Assembly (NCBI GenBank): GCA_030840105.1
Contig: JAUZGC010000109.1
Span: 1-35,922 of the forward strand
Direction of reading: 5' to 3'
Source of the DNA: Microbacteriaceae bacterium
GTDB taxonomy: Bacteria; Actinomycetota; Actinomycetes; Actinomycetales; Microbacteriaceae
Length of the DNA stretch: 35,922 nt
Part shown: piece after piece, positions 26,432-35,555 of the stretch
Position numbering within the stretch: position 1 is the stretch's first letter
How the letters are laid out: each line of letters opens with the position of its first letter
The notes under the pieces: generated by a model
Databases searched by the model: none
Told to the model about the DNA's origin: nothing
What the model saw: the letters and a program-made list of their open reading frames with translations, nothing else
Made by a program: the position numbers and the translations under genes

Positions 26432-28069
26432 TTAGCGCTTGGCCTTGACAATGCGCTCCTGGTTGACGTCCTCGGCCGCGATGGCCTCGAACTCTTCCTT
26501 ACCGACCGATGCGAGCGGCTTGCCCTCGCCGGTCTGGAACTCGAGCTTGAACTTGTCGACCTCGGCATCGAGCGTCGCGACAACGTCGTCGCCGAGGACG
26601 TTCGTCTCGCGCAGCGTGTCGAGCACGCTCGAGTTACGACGCAGGTGGTCGAGCAGCTCGCTTTCGAAGCGAAGCACGTCTTCGACGGGCACCTCATCGA
26701 GCTTGCCGTTCGTACCGGCCCAGATCGAGACGACCTGCTCCTCAACCGGGTAGGGCGAGTACTGCGGCTGCTTGAGCAGTTCGGTCAGGCGGGCACCGCG
26801 AGCGAGCTGGCGACGGCTGGCCGCATCCAGGTCGGAAGCGAACATTGCAAACGCCTCGAGCGAGCGGTACTGCGCGAGCTCGAGCTTGAGCGTTCCAGAG
26901 ACCTTCTTGATCGACTTGACCTGGGCGTCGCCACCGACTCGTGAGACGGAGATACCCACGTCGACGGCCGGACGCTGGTTCGAGTTGAACAGGTCGGACT
27001 GCAGGAAGATCTGGCCGTCGGTGATCGAGATCACGTTCGTCGGGATATACGCCGAGACGTCGTTCGCCTTGGTCTCGATGATCGGAAGACCGGTCATGGA
27101 GCCCGCGCCCAGCTCATCGGAGAGCTTCGCACAACGTTCCAGCAGGCGGGAGTGCAGGTAGAAGACGTCACCCGGGTATGCCTCGCGGCCCGGCGGGCGG
27201 CGCAGCAGCAGCGAGACAGCACGGTACGCCTCGGCCTGCTTCGAGAGGTCATCGAAGATGATCAGGACGTGCTTGCCGCCGTACATCCAGTGCTGGCCGA
27301 TGGCCGAACCGGTGTACGGGGCGAGGTACTTGAAGCCGGCGGGGTCGGACGCGGGAGCGGCCACGATCGTCGTGTACTCCATGGCGCCGGCATCCTCGAG
27401 CGCACCCTTGACGGCCGCGATCGTGGAGCCCTTCTGGCCGATGGCGACGTAGATGCAGCGAACCTGCTTGCTGACGTCGCCGGACTCCCAGTTGGACTTC
27501 TGGTTGATGATCGTGTCGATCGCAATTGCGGTCTTACCGGTCTGGCGGTCACCGATGATGAGCTGGCGCTGGCCGCGGCCGACCGGGATCATCGCATCGA
27601 TCGCCTTGATGCCCGTCTGGAGCGGCTCGTGCACGCTCTTGCGCTGCATGACGCCGGGCGCCTGAAGCTCAAGCTCGCGGCGGCCCTCCGACGCGATCTC
27701 GCCGAGACCATCGATCGGGTTACCGAGCGGGTCGACGACGCGGCCCAGATAGCCGTCGCCGACCTCGACCGAGAGAACCTCGCCCGTGCGGGTGACCTCC
27801 ATGCCTTCGACGATGCCGGTGAACTCACCCAGCACGACAACACCGATCTCGTTCTCGTCAAGGTTCTGCGCGAGTCCGCGCGTGCCGTCGGCGAAACGAA
27901 TGAGCTCGTTGGCCATGACGCCGGGCAGGCCCTCGACGTGCGCGATACCGTCGGCGGCATCGATGACGTGACCGACCTCTGTCGCCTGCGCCGCGCTCGG
28001 CTCATACGACGTGACGAAGTCCTTGAGAGCGTCCCGGATCTCGTCGGGGCTGATCGTTAGTTCTGCCAT
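26432..28069 (-). CDS. atpA: ATP synthase alpha subunit
   Basis: A 545-residue alpha subunit of F1. Walker A is [13 protein letters not shown], and the Arg finger region is [13 protein letters not shown]. Three copies carry the non-catalytic nucleotide sites. The gene begins with two consecutive ATG codons (28072 and 28069). AAGGA lies 5 nt before the second, so 28069 is preferred ([11 protein letters not shown]). An A/T-paired hairpin lies 18 nt upstream of the Shine-Dalgarno. Confidence 0.97.
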   Translation of the reverse strand: MAELTISPDEIRDALKDFVTSYEPSAAQATEVGHVIDAADGIAHVEGLPGVMANELIRFADGTRGLAQNLDENEIGVVVLGEFTGIVEGMEVTRTGEVLSVEVGDGYLGRVVDPLGNPIDGLGEIASEGRRELELQAPGVMQRKSVHEPLQTGIKAIDAMIPVGRGQRQLIIGDRQTGKTAIAIDTIINQKSNWESGDVSKQVRCIYVAIGQKGSTIAAVKGALEDAGAMEYTTIVAAPASDPAGFKYLAPYTGSAIGQHWMYGGKHVLIIFDDLSKQAEAYRAVSLLLRRPPGREAYPGDVFYLHSRLLERCAKLSDELGAGSMTGLPIIETKANDVSAYIPTNVISITDGQIFLQSDLFNSNQRPAVDVGISVSRVGGDAQVKSIKKVSGTLKLELAQYRSLEAFAMFASDLDAASRRQLARGARLTELLKQPQYSPYPVEEQVVSIWAGTNGKLDEVPVEDVLRFESELLDHLRRNSSVLDTLRETNVLGDDVVATLDAEVDKFKLEFQTGEGKPLASVGKEEFEAIAAEDVNQERIVKAKR

Positions 28070-28086
28070 CATCTTCCTTACGTTTT

Positions 28087-28110
28087 CGGAAAAACCTTCG
28101 CGGTTTTCCG
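28087..28110 (-). other. Hairpin upstream of atpA
   Basis: In the mRNA sense CGGAAAACC pairs with GG-U-UUUUCCG around a 5-nt GCGAA loop, with one bulged U. It lies in the 86-bp atpH-atpA gap just before the atpA ribosome site. It is not followed by a U-tract, and the operon continues, so it is more likely a stability or processing element than a terminator. Confidence 0.55.
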
Positions 28111-28155
28111 ATCCGAAGCGCCTGGGCGCTGTGTCTCGTTCTCAGTCCTGCTCGG

Positions 28156-28953
28156 CTAGCCGATCAGCTGAAGTCTCAATTCATTAATGCGGGTGGCAAC
28201 GCTGCCGTCGATCACGTCGTCGCCGATCTGCACGCGGAGTCCACCGACCAGGCTCGGGTCGATGATCTGGTTGATCTTGAGCTGCCTGCCGTACTGCTTG
28301 GCGAGGCTCGCCTGCAGCCGGGTGAGCGCGGCAGCGGCGATGGGGCCGGCACTCGTCACGGTCGCGATTGCGAGGCCGGCCTGGTCGGCAACAATGGAAG
28401 CCGCCTGCCGCAGTGCTTCGCGGATGCTGCGCCCGCGCGGCTGGAGGACCAACTGCCTGATGATCGCGATCGTCTGCTCCGACGCCTTGCCCGCGAGCAA
28501 ACGCTCGGCGAGAGCAGCCTTCGCAACGGGGTCGGCGAGCTTGCCTCGAAGCGCGAGTTCCAGCTCTGCGTCAGAGGCCACGGCGACCTCGAAAGCGAAA
28601 AGCTCTGCCTCGATTCCAAGGCTCGGCGGCGCATAGGCAGCGATGGCACGGATGCCGAGCTCCTCGATTGCAGCGAGGAGGTCGCGCTGGCCGGACCAGC
28701 GCTGAGCGACCACGTTGCTCAGCAGGCCGACCGCAGCCGGTGAAAGCTGCGGACCGAACACGCGAGCAACGAGTGCCGACTTGCCGGCGGCATCCGCGGA
28801 TGGGTCACTGATGACCGCGCGCAGCTGAGCCGAGTCGGCGATGACTCGTCCGGCGGCGAACAGGTCGTTAGCCGTCGCCAGATCGGCCTTGGAGCCAAGC
28901 TCGGCGAGTGCCGACCTGGCTGCGGCCAATGCTTCCCTGGTGGCGCTGCCCAT
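28156..28953 (-). CDS. atpH: ATP synthase delta subunit
   Basis: A 265-residue delta subunit, longer than the roughly 180 residues in E. coli. It has an N-terminal helical domain (ALAELGSKADLATANDLF, VISDPSADAAGKSALVARVF). The conserved C-terminal end is IIDPSLVGGLRVQIGDDVID. The extra length is in the middle, as in other Micrococcales. It joins the b stalk to the top of F1. Its start overlaps the atpF stop as TAATG, so it is translated directly after b. No b-delta fusion is present, which argues against mycobacteria and relatives. Confidence 0.96.
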   Translation of the reverse strand: MGSATREALAAARSALAELGSKADLATANDLFAAGRVIADSAQLRAVISDPSADAAGKSALVARVFGPQLSPAAVGLLSNVVAQRWSGQRDLLAAIEELGIRAIAAYAPPSLGIEAELFAFEVAVASDAELELALRGKLADPVAKAALAERLLAGKASEQTIAIIRQLVLQPRGRSIREALRQAASIVADQAGLAIATVTSAGPIAAAALTRLQASLAKQYGRQLKINQIIDPSLVGGLRVQIGDDVIDGSVATRINELRLQLIG

Positions 28954-29495
28954 TACTTGCTCGATCCTGCCTTTGCTTCGCTTGCCTCGAGTTCGGCGAG
29001 GAACCGGTCGACGATCGCCTGTGCCTTCGTGTCGTCAGACAACACTTCGCCGACAACCCCGGAAGCGAGGTCGATCGCGAGCGAGCCAACCTCGGTGCGC
29101 AGGGAAACGACCGCAGCCTGGCGCTCGGCCTCGATCTGGGCCTGGGCGTTCGCGGTGACGCGCGCCGCTTCAAGCGTCGCCTGCTCCTTGAGCTCGGCCA
29201 GGATCTTCGCTCCATCGGCCCGAGCCTGCTCGCGGATCTTCGCGGCCTCACTGCGTGCCTCGGCAAGCTGGGCGGTGTACTCCTCGAGGAGTGCCTCTGC
29301 CTTCGCCTGGGCCTCGTCCGCCTTCGCGATGTTGCCCTCGATGGCTTCCGCGCGCTCATCCAGCAGCTTCTGCATGCGCGGAAGAACGCGCTTCCAGAAG
29401 AAGAACAGAATGACGATGAAGCAGAGCGCACCCCAGAGAAGGTCGGGGATCCCGGGGAGCAGCGGGTTGATCGGCTCTGCGGCTGCGTGAAGCAT
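28953..29495 (-). CDS. atpF: ATP synthase b subunit
   Basis: A 180-residue b subunit of the peripheral stalk. A single N-terminal membrane helix (LLWGALCFIVILFFFWK) is at about 20-40. It is followed by a long charged coiled coil rich in Ala/Glu/Arg (QAKAEALLEEYTAQLAEARS). Two consecutive ATGs (29498, 29495) are possible starts. AAGGAGG is 1 nt before the first and 4 nt before the second, so 29495 is preferred. Confidence 0.96.
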   Translation of the reverse strand: MLHAAAEPINPLLPGIPDLLWGALCFIVILFFFWKRVLPRMQKLLDERAEAIEGNIAKADEAQAKAEALLEEYTAQLAEARSEAAKIREQARADGAKILAELKEQATLEAARVTANAQAQIEAERQAAVVSLRTEVGSLAIDLASGVVGEVLSDDTKAQAIVDRFLAELEASEAKAGSSK

Positions 29496-29526
29496 CATGC
29501 CTCCTTACTCAACGTAGAAAAGAGGA

Positions 29527-30617
<1,091 letters not shown>

Positions 30618-30684
30618 CGCTATCTCCTGTTTCGGGGCGTAGAGCTCAGCTCTCGCGACGACGAACGTGTGGGCACCCTGCTAC

Positions 30685-30699
30685 CCGCGAAATTCGCGG
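30685..30699. other. Palindrome CCGCGAAATTCGCGG upstream of atpB
   Basis: Seven-bp perfect arms around a central A lie in the 141-bp AtpI-atpB gap. On the minus strand a C/T-rich run precedes it. It could be an operator or a short hairpin controlling atpB entry. A TTGTCA (30724-30719) nearby has no matching -10, so no promoter is called. Confidence 0.45.
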
Positions 30700-30758
30700 A
30701 ACGGGGAGGGGGGAACTTTGACAACTCTACAAGAGAATCCCCAGCGGAACGAATCGGA

Positions 30759-31259
30759 TCATCCGTTGTGATCGTCGTTCTTCGTCGTTGGCGTCGTCGT
30801 TGTCGGGGGAAGCGTGACGTCACTGGCATATGGGATACGGCTCTTCACGACGACGAGCAGGTCGACGATGAGCGAGCCGAGCACTCCGGCGATGAGACTG
30901 AGAAACATGACGGTGGGGTTGATCCAAGGCTGACCCCGCAGCAGCATGGCGAGCACGATGAAAAGAACGAACTTCACAAGCCACGAACCGAGCACGATTC
31001 CGAAGAATGCCCCGACGAAGAGATCGGAACCCGCGAAGCGATTGGCCAGCAGGATGCTCCCGGCCGTGATGCTCAGGAAGACGACCGCCATGGCCGTTCC
31101 GATCAGGGCGCTCGTGATACCGATCCAGCCCGTGAAGATGCCGCCGAGGATCGCTCCGATCACGGCGATCGCAAGCGCGAGCAAAGCACCGTACACGAGC
31201 ACGCGCTTGAGAACGGGCGTCGACGACGGGACGGGACGCGGGTTACGTGGGCTGGTCAC
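30759..31259 (-). CDS. AtpI-like four-helix membrane protein
   Basis: A 166-residue membrane protein with four hydrophobic helices (about 18-45, 47-70, 80-105, 115-140). The tail is hydrophilic and Thr-rich (LPPTTTTPTTKNDDHNG). Position directly before atpB and topology match the ATP synthase protein I/UncI group, thought to help c-ring assembly or Mg uptake; sequence motifs for this group are weak. It starts at GTG 31259 in a GTGA overlap with the WecA-like gene, so it belongs to the same operon. Function is inferred from place and shape. Confidence 0.75.
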   Translation of the reverse strand: MTSPRNPRPVPSSTPVLKRVLVYGALLALAIAVIGAILGGIFTGWIGITSALIGTAMAVVFLSITAGSILLANRFAGSDLFVGAFFGIVLGSWLVKFVLFIVLAMLLRGQPWINPTVMFLSLIAGVLGSLIVDLLVVVKSRIPYASDVTLPPTTTTPTTKNDDHNG

Positions 31260-32470
31260 TCAGGTCTCCTTGATTCAGATGCCCGATCGAGCGGGTCGAA
31301 GTGTGCCGTCACGTCCGCCTCTACCGAGTTGACAGGGGCAAGTTCGGCTGCAGCCTCCACGACCTTCCGGCGGCTGAGCGGGGCAAGGGTGATCGCCGTG
31401 CACACCACGAGGCCGACCGCGATGGACACGACGGCGATCCAGTACGGACCGAAGAAGAAGAGCAGGCATCCGATTGAGAGCACGGCGGTCCACGCATAGA
31501 AGATGAGGACGGCGTGCAGGTGGGTGTGCCCCATGTCGAGGAGTCGGTGGTGGAGGTGCTTGCGATCCGCGCTGAATGGTGACTTGCCCGCGCGCAGGCG
31601 CCGGAACACCGCAAGCGAGAAGTCGAGCAACGGCACGATCAGCACGGCGAACGGAAGCAGGATCGGGATGAATGCGGGAACGAAGCTCGCCCGCCCGAGT
31701 GCGGACAGCGACGCCAGGTTGATCTGGCCGGTGACCGAGATCGCGGAGGTCGCCATCAGCAGACCGATCAGGAGTGCTCCGGCGTCGCCCATGAACATCT
31801 TGGCCGGGTGCCAGTTGAGCGGCAGGAAGCCCGCGCACGCCCCGACCAGGATGGCCGCGATCACGCCGGCCAGGCTGAAGTAGTTGGTCGGGCTGAGCTC
31901 CCGCTGGAGGAGATACGTGTAGACGAGGAAGGCGCCGTTGGCGATGAGGGCGACCCCGGCCACCAGGCCGTCGAGACCGTCGATGAAGTTGATCGCGTTC
32001 ATGACGAGCACGATCGCGAAGAGGGTGATGATGATGCTCATCTGGGGAGAGCCGACGGTGAGGCCGCCGATAGGCAGCGAGTAGATCTGCACGCCAAGCC
32101 AGGCAACCAGGCCGGCCGCAACGAATTGGCCGGCGAGCTTGGTCATCCAGTCGAGGTCCCAGATGTCGTCAGCGACACCGATGGCCACAATCAGCACGGC
32201 CGCACCGAGGATCGCGATGATCGGGCCTGGGTCGCTGAAGATCAGCGTCAGGACCGGGAACTGCGATGACAGCAGGAATGCGGCCACGAACGCGACGATG
32301 ATGCCGATGAACATCGCGACGCCGCCGAGGCGCGGGGTCGGGCGCGTGTGCACATCCCTCGACCGGATCTTGGGGTAGAGCCGGTAGCGCAGGCTCAGCC
32401 GGTAGACGACGAGCGACATTCCGAACGTCGTCAGGGCCGAGATGAGGGCGAGGACCAGGAGAAGGGTCAC
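31256..32470 (-). CDS. WecA/MraY-family phosphoglycosyl transferase
   Basis: A 404-residue polytopic membrane protein with about 11 helices. Family motifs are TPRLGGVAMF, the Asp pair in VADDIWDLDW, NAINFIDGLDGLVAG, GDAGALLIG and the His motif DRKHLHHRLLDMGH. It should transfer a sugar-1-phosphate, probably GlcNAc-1-P, from UDP to decaprenyl phosphate as the first step of arabinogalactan-linker or teichoic/teichuronic acid synthesis. A separate MraY for peptidoglycan normally lies in the dcw cluster, so this is the WecA/TagO branch. It starts at GTG 32470, overlapping the synthase upstream by GTGA. Location before the atp operon is conserved in Actinobacteria. Confidence 0.93.
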   Translation of the reverse strand: MTLLLVLALISALTTFGMSLVVYRLSLRYRLYPKIRSRDVHTRPTPRLGGVAMFIGIIVAFVAAFLLSSQFPVLTLIFSDPGPIIAILGAAVLIVAIGVADDIWDLDWMTKLAGQFVAAGLVAWLGVQIYSLPIGGLTVGSPQMSIIITLFAIVLVMNAINFIDGLDGLVAGVALIANGAFLVYTYLLQRELSPTNYFSLAGVIAAILVGACAGFLPLNWHPAKMFMGDAGALLIGLLMATSAISVTGQINLASLSALGRASFVPAFIPILLPFAVLIVPLLDFSLAVFRRLRAGKSPFSADRKHLHHRLLDMGHTHLHAVLIFYAWTAVLSIGCLLFFFGPYWIAVVSIAVGLVVCTAITLAPLSRRKVVEAAAELAPVNSVEADVTAHFDPLDRASESRRPE

Positions 32471-33168
32471 GACGCGTTCTCGTCCCGGTCGGCGAAGCTG
32501 TCCCCGACGACCGAGCGCAGTTGGTCTTCCGTGATCACACCGTGACGCAGGATGCGCAGGAGTCCCGTGCCGGTGGCGAGTGCGGTCGCATCAACGATGG
32601 TCGACGACGACTCGTCGATGCCGACGCCGGCATACGCGCCTCCCGCGGCGCCCCCGTCGAGGTAGATGGCGACGGAGTCGCCCAGCATGCCTTCGGCTTC
32701 GGCGGCCGTCCGCGCGGCGGGCTCGCCGGTCAGGTTGGCCGAGGAGACGGCGAGAGGCCCGGTCTCGGAGAGCAGTTCGAGCGCGATCGTGTCGCGCGGC
32801 ATCCGAAGCGCCACCGTTCCGTTGGTCTCCCCCAGGTCCCAGGCGAGCGACGGCTGCGCCGGCAGGACGATCGTCAGGCCACCCGGCCAGAATTCGGCGA
32901 CGAGGTCGCGCACCGCCTGTGGCACGGACTCGGCGAGCGCGTCGAGCGTCGGGATACCGGGGATGAGCACGGGCGGCGGCGACTGGCGATCGCGACCCTT
33001 GGCATTCAGCAGACGCTGCACGGCGGCCGGATCGAACGCATCGGCCGCGATTCCGTAGACGGTGTCCGTGGGGATCACGACAAGTTCGCCCCGGCCGATT
33101 GCGGCGCGCGCGAGCCGCATCCCGCTAAGGAGTTCGCTGTCGACCGAGCAGTCGTAGATGGGAGCCAT
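32467..33168 (-). CDS. L-threonylcarbamoyladenylate synthase (YrdC/Sua5 family)
   Basis: A 233-residue YrdC-fold enzyme. Motifs are PTDTVYGIAADAF, LLNAKGRDRQSPPPVLI (KxR and the following basic/Ser site), PGGLTIVLPA, RMPRD and SSANLTGEPA. It makes threonylcarbamoyl-AMP from Thr, bicarbonate and ATP, the first step of t6A37 tRNA modification. It lacks the extra Sua5 C-terminal domain of longer homologues. ATG 33168 has no Shine-Dalgarno, but a -10-like TATCAT ends 10 nt upstream, so the leader may be only a few nucleotides. It is the first gene of the minus-strand run into the atp operon. Confidence 0.94.
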   Translation of the reverse strand: MAPIYDCSVDSELLSGMRLARAAIGRGELVVIPTDTVYGIAADAFDPAAVQRLLNAKGRDRQSPPPVLIPGIPTLDALAESVPQAVRDLVAEFWPGGLTIVLPAQPSLAWDLGETNGTVALRMPRDTIALELLSETGPLAVSSANLTGEPAARTAAEAEGMLGDSVAIYLDGGAAGGAYAGVGIDESSSTIVDATALATGTGLLRILRHGVITEDQLRSVVGDSFADRDENAS

Positions 33169-33178
33169 GTCGGCACCA

Positions 33179-33184
33179 ATGATA
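33179..33184 (-). promoter_or_regulatory. -10 box for the sua5-wecA-atp run
   Basis: TATCAT on the minus strand ends 10 nt before the synthase ATG. No convincing -35 is seen at 16-18 bp. The predicted mRNA would be nearly leaderless, matching the absent Shine-Dalgarno. Confidence 0.35.
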
Positions 33185-33258
33185 GTTGAGCCACGTTAGC
33201 TGAGCGGTTCTCGGCTCACTGTCAGGTGCCCGGATTCGGCTGAGCGATGATGGAGGCA

Positions 33259-33888
33259 ATGGATGTCTACTTCTTCGACTGCGACAAAACCCTCTACGAT
33301 TACGACTTCCGGAAGCGACTGCCGAAGCTCGCGGAACTTTCCGGAGTCAGCCAATACCAGTTGGCTTCCGCCTGGTGGGCAGGGGGCCACGAGCGCGCGG
33401 CAGAAGCCGGCGAATACCCGACAAGCGAGGAATACCTCGAGGCCTTCGCCGTCGTGACGGGGGCGCGGATCACCCTCGAGCAGTGGCAGGTTGCACGCAA
33501 GGCAGCGATGACACCGATCCGTGGCGCGATCGCATCCCTGCACCGGGCAGCCGAGCGTGGCACGGTGTCGTTGCTCTCGAACAACCCGATCCCGTTCAAG
33601 GATTCACTGCCCGTACTCACCCCCGAGATCATCGACGTCCTCCAGGGCAATGACCTCATCTCCGCCGTGCTCGGCGCGCGGAAGCCAGAGCGACGGATCT
33701 ACACGCGCGCACTCGGGGTCTTCGGGGTGCCAGCCCAGAACGCCATCCTCTTCGACGACTCTGCCGCGAACGTCGCGGGTGCGATCGAAGCCGGAATGCA
33801 CGCGTTCCAGTTGCGCACGATCGACGGTGAGTTCGACATCGCCGGCCTCGACGCCGCGATCGATGCCTTCGCGAATCGGGCACGCTGA
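33259..33888 (+). CDS. HAD-superfamily hydrolase, copy 1
   Basis: A 209-residue HAD hydrolase of the class I type. Motif I is FFDCDKTLYDYDF (D7, D9, T11), motif II LLSNN, motif III ARKPERRIY, and motif IV ILFDDSAANV. All catalytic positions are intact. The first ATG is 33247; ATG 33259 is preferred because it directly follows GGAGG and gives the N-terminus matching the next gene. It is a tandem paralogue of that gene. The substrate is unknown; the fold suggests a small phosphorylated metabolite. Confidence 0.88.
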   Translation: MDVYFFDCDKTLYDYDFRKRLPKLAELSGVSQYQLASAWWAGGHERAAEAGEYPTSEEYLEAFAVVTGARITLEQWQVARKAAMTPIRGAIASLHRAAERGTVSLLSNNPIPFKDSLPVLTPEIIDVLQGNDLISAVLGARKPERRIYTRALGVFGVPAQNAILFDDSAANVAGAIEAGMHAFQLRTIDGEFDIAGLDAAIDAFANRAR

Positions 33889-34496
33889 TGCTCTTCATCT
33901 TCGACATGGACAACGTGCTCTACGAGTACAACTGGCGGGTGCGCATGGCCGCCATGACCGAGCACACCGGACTGGAGCTCGCGCAGTTGCGCGAACGCTG
34001 GTGGAACGACGATGGCGAATGGGCAGCGGAGGCCGGCCGCTTCACCACGGCCGATGAATACCTCGCCGCGCTCCGGCAGGCGCTCGGCGTACCCGTGGAC
34101 GAAGATGCCTGGGTGAAGGCACGTAGAGGGGCGATGACGCCCTGGGCGGACTCGATCAGCGCGGTCGGGCGAGCGGCCGAGCTCGGAACCGTCACGCTCC
34201 TGACCAACAATGGCGCCCTGACCGCCAAGCACCTTCGAACCCTCGCCCCTGAGCTCGTCCCGCACTTCGGCGACCACCTCTTCACGTCGTCGGACTACGG
34301 CGCCCGCAAGCCCGATCCCATCGTCTTTGAGCGCGTGCTCACGCGCTATCAGACGGATGCCGCCGACGCCTTCTTCGCTGACGATCTTGCGGAGAACGTC
34401 GCAGGGGCCAGGTCGGTGGGAATCGCGGCTCACCTGTTCAGCACGTCCGCCGAACTCCTTGCGGCAATCGAGGCGTTCGCCGCGGCTCGCGTGTAG
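33888..34496 (+). CDS. HAD-superfamily hydrolase, copy 2
   Basis: A 202-residue paralogue of the preceding gene. Motif I is IFDMDNVLYEYNW (D6, D8), motif II LLTNN, motif III ARKPDP, and motif IV FFADDLAENV. The cap region shows clear relation to copy 1 (RWWNDDGEWAAEAGRFTTAD against AWWAGGHERAAEAGEYPTSE). Its start overlaps the previous stop as TGATG, so the pair is translationally coupled and may act together. Position +4 of motif I is Val, not Thr, as in beta-phosphoglucomutase-type HADs. The stop lies in a 20-bp tandem repeat. The substrate is unknown. Confidence 0.88.
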   Translation: MLFIFDMDNVLYEYNWRVRMAAMTEHTGLELAQLRERWWNDDGEWAAEAGRFTTADEYLAALRQALGVPVDEDAWVKARRGAMTPWADSISAVGRAAELGTVTLLTNNGALTAKHLRTLAPELVPHFGDHLFTSSDYGARKPDPIVFERVLTRYQTDAADAFFADDLAENVAGARSVGIAAHLFSTSAELLAAIEAFAAARV

Positions 34497-34543
34497 CTTG
34501 CGTGGCTCGCGTGTAGCCTGCGTGGCTCGCGTGTAGCCTGCGC
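34484..34543 (+). repeat. Three 20-bp tandem repeats across HAD2 stop
   Basis: Units at 34484-34503, 34504-34523 and 34524-34543 share GGCTCGCGTGTAGCCTGCGT with single-base differences. The first unit holds the end of the HAD copy 2 gene and its TAG stop; the next two repeat that stop in the gap before prmC. Confidence 0.92.
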
Positions 34544-34552
34544 CGCCCCCGG

Positions 34553-35431
34553 CTAGCGGATGGCCGTCGTCGCGCGGTCGCGGGTCGTCAGGTCCCGGTG
34601 CGTTGCCGCGCCACGCCAGCCGTCGTCGGTGAGCAGCGCGCGGATCTCCGCACCCTGCAGCTCGCCGTGCTCGATCACGAGAGTGCCGCCCTGATGCAGG
34701 AGCCGCCGCGCGGTCTGCGAGACGGCGCGTACGACATCCAGGCCGTCTGCTCCTCCATAGAGCGCATGCGCGGGGTCGAACAGGCGCACCTCCGGGTCAC
34801 GCGGGATGGCATCGGCGGGAATGTATGGGGGGTTCGAGATCACGACGTCGACGAGTCCGGCAAGCTCGGGTAGTGCTTCCGCGAGATCGGAGAAGACGAG
34901 CCGGGCGTTCGGCGCATCGGTTTCATCAAAGTTCCGCCTGGTCCAGATGAACGCCTCTGGCGAGTTCTCCACGGCGACGATGCGCGCATTCGGAACCTCT
35001 GTCGCCATCGCGAGGGCGATGGCGCCGCTGCCCGTCCCGAGGTCGACGCCGAGCGGTTCAGGGGACGCGACTGCTCGCAGCGCATCGATCGCGAACTGCA
35101 CGACCTGCTCGGTCTCCGGCCGCGGCACGAAGACTCCCGGCCCGACCGCGAGCTCGAGGCCGCGAAACGCCGCACGCCCCGTGATGTGCTGCAGCGGCTC
35201 GCGGGATGCCCGGCGTTCGACCAGCTCGGCGATGGATGCGACATCCGCAGCGCTCACGACGGCCTCCGTCACCGTCAGTGCCTGCACGCGACCGCGGCTG
35301 GCGCCAAGCACGTGGCCGATCAGGAGGTCGGCATCAACCTCAGGATCGAGGATGCCCGCCCGCGCGAGCACGTCGATCGCTTGCTTTCGCAGGGCGGCGA
35401 CGGTGAAGATGTCGTTGTCAGCGGGGGTCAT
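34553..35431 (-). CDS. prmC: Release factor glutamine methyltransferase
   Basis: A 292-residue PrmC/HemK enzyme that methylates the Gln of the GGQ motif in RF1 and RF2. The N-terminal helical domain (about 1-75) is followed by the SAM-binding fold: VDLGTGSGAIALAMA (about 129-143), the catalytic NPPYIP (about 201-206), and PRPETEQVV near 103. In Actinobacteria prmC usually precedes sua5 directly; here two opposite-strand HAD genes intervene. The start ATG 35431 gives the usual family length. Confidence 0.95.
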   Translation of the reverse strand: MTPADNDIFTVAALRKQAIDVLARAGILDPEVDADLLIGHVLGASRGRVQALTVTEAVVSAADVASIAELVERRASREPLQHITGRAAFRGLELAVGPGVFVPRPETEQVVQFAIDALRAVASPEPLGVDLGTGSGAIALAMATEVPNARIVAVENSPEAFIWTRRNFDETDAPNARLVFSDLAEALPELAGLVDVVISNPPYIPADAIPRDPEVRLFDPAHALYGGADGLDVVRAVSQTARRLLHQGGTLVIEHGELQGAEIRALLTDDGWRGAATHRDLTTRDRATTAIR

Positions 35432-35485
35432 GGCTCGATGAGCCTACGCGTGGTCGCCGTGCTTTCGCGAACGAGCGTCACACGG

Positions 35486-35499
35486 CGCCTGCACAGGCG
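35486..35499 (+). promoter_or_regulatory. Palindrome CGCCTGCACAGGCG upstream of cysK
   Basis: Six-bp perfect arms around a 2-bp centre lie 56 bp upstream of cysK in the 124-bp prmC-cysK gap. The centre is too short for an RNA hairpin, so a dimeric repressor site is more likely. It is not the gene-proximal element of any regulator I can name. Confidence 0.4.
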
Positions 35500-35555
35500 G
35501 CTGACCAATAGGCTGGAGAGGCATACGACTCGCCTCCACCTTAAGGGAGAAACCC

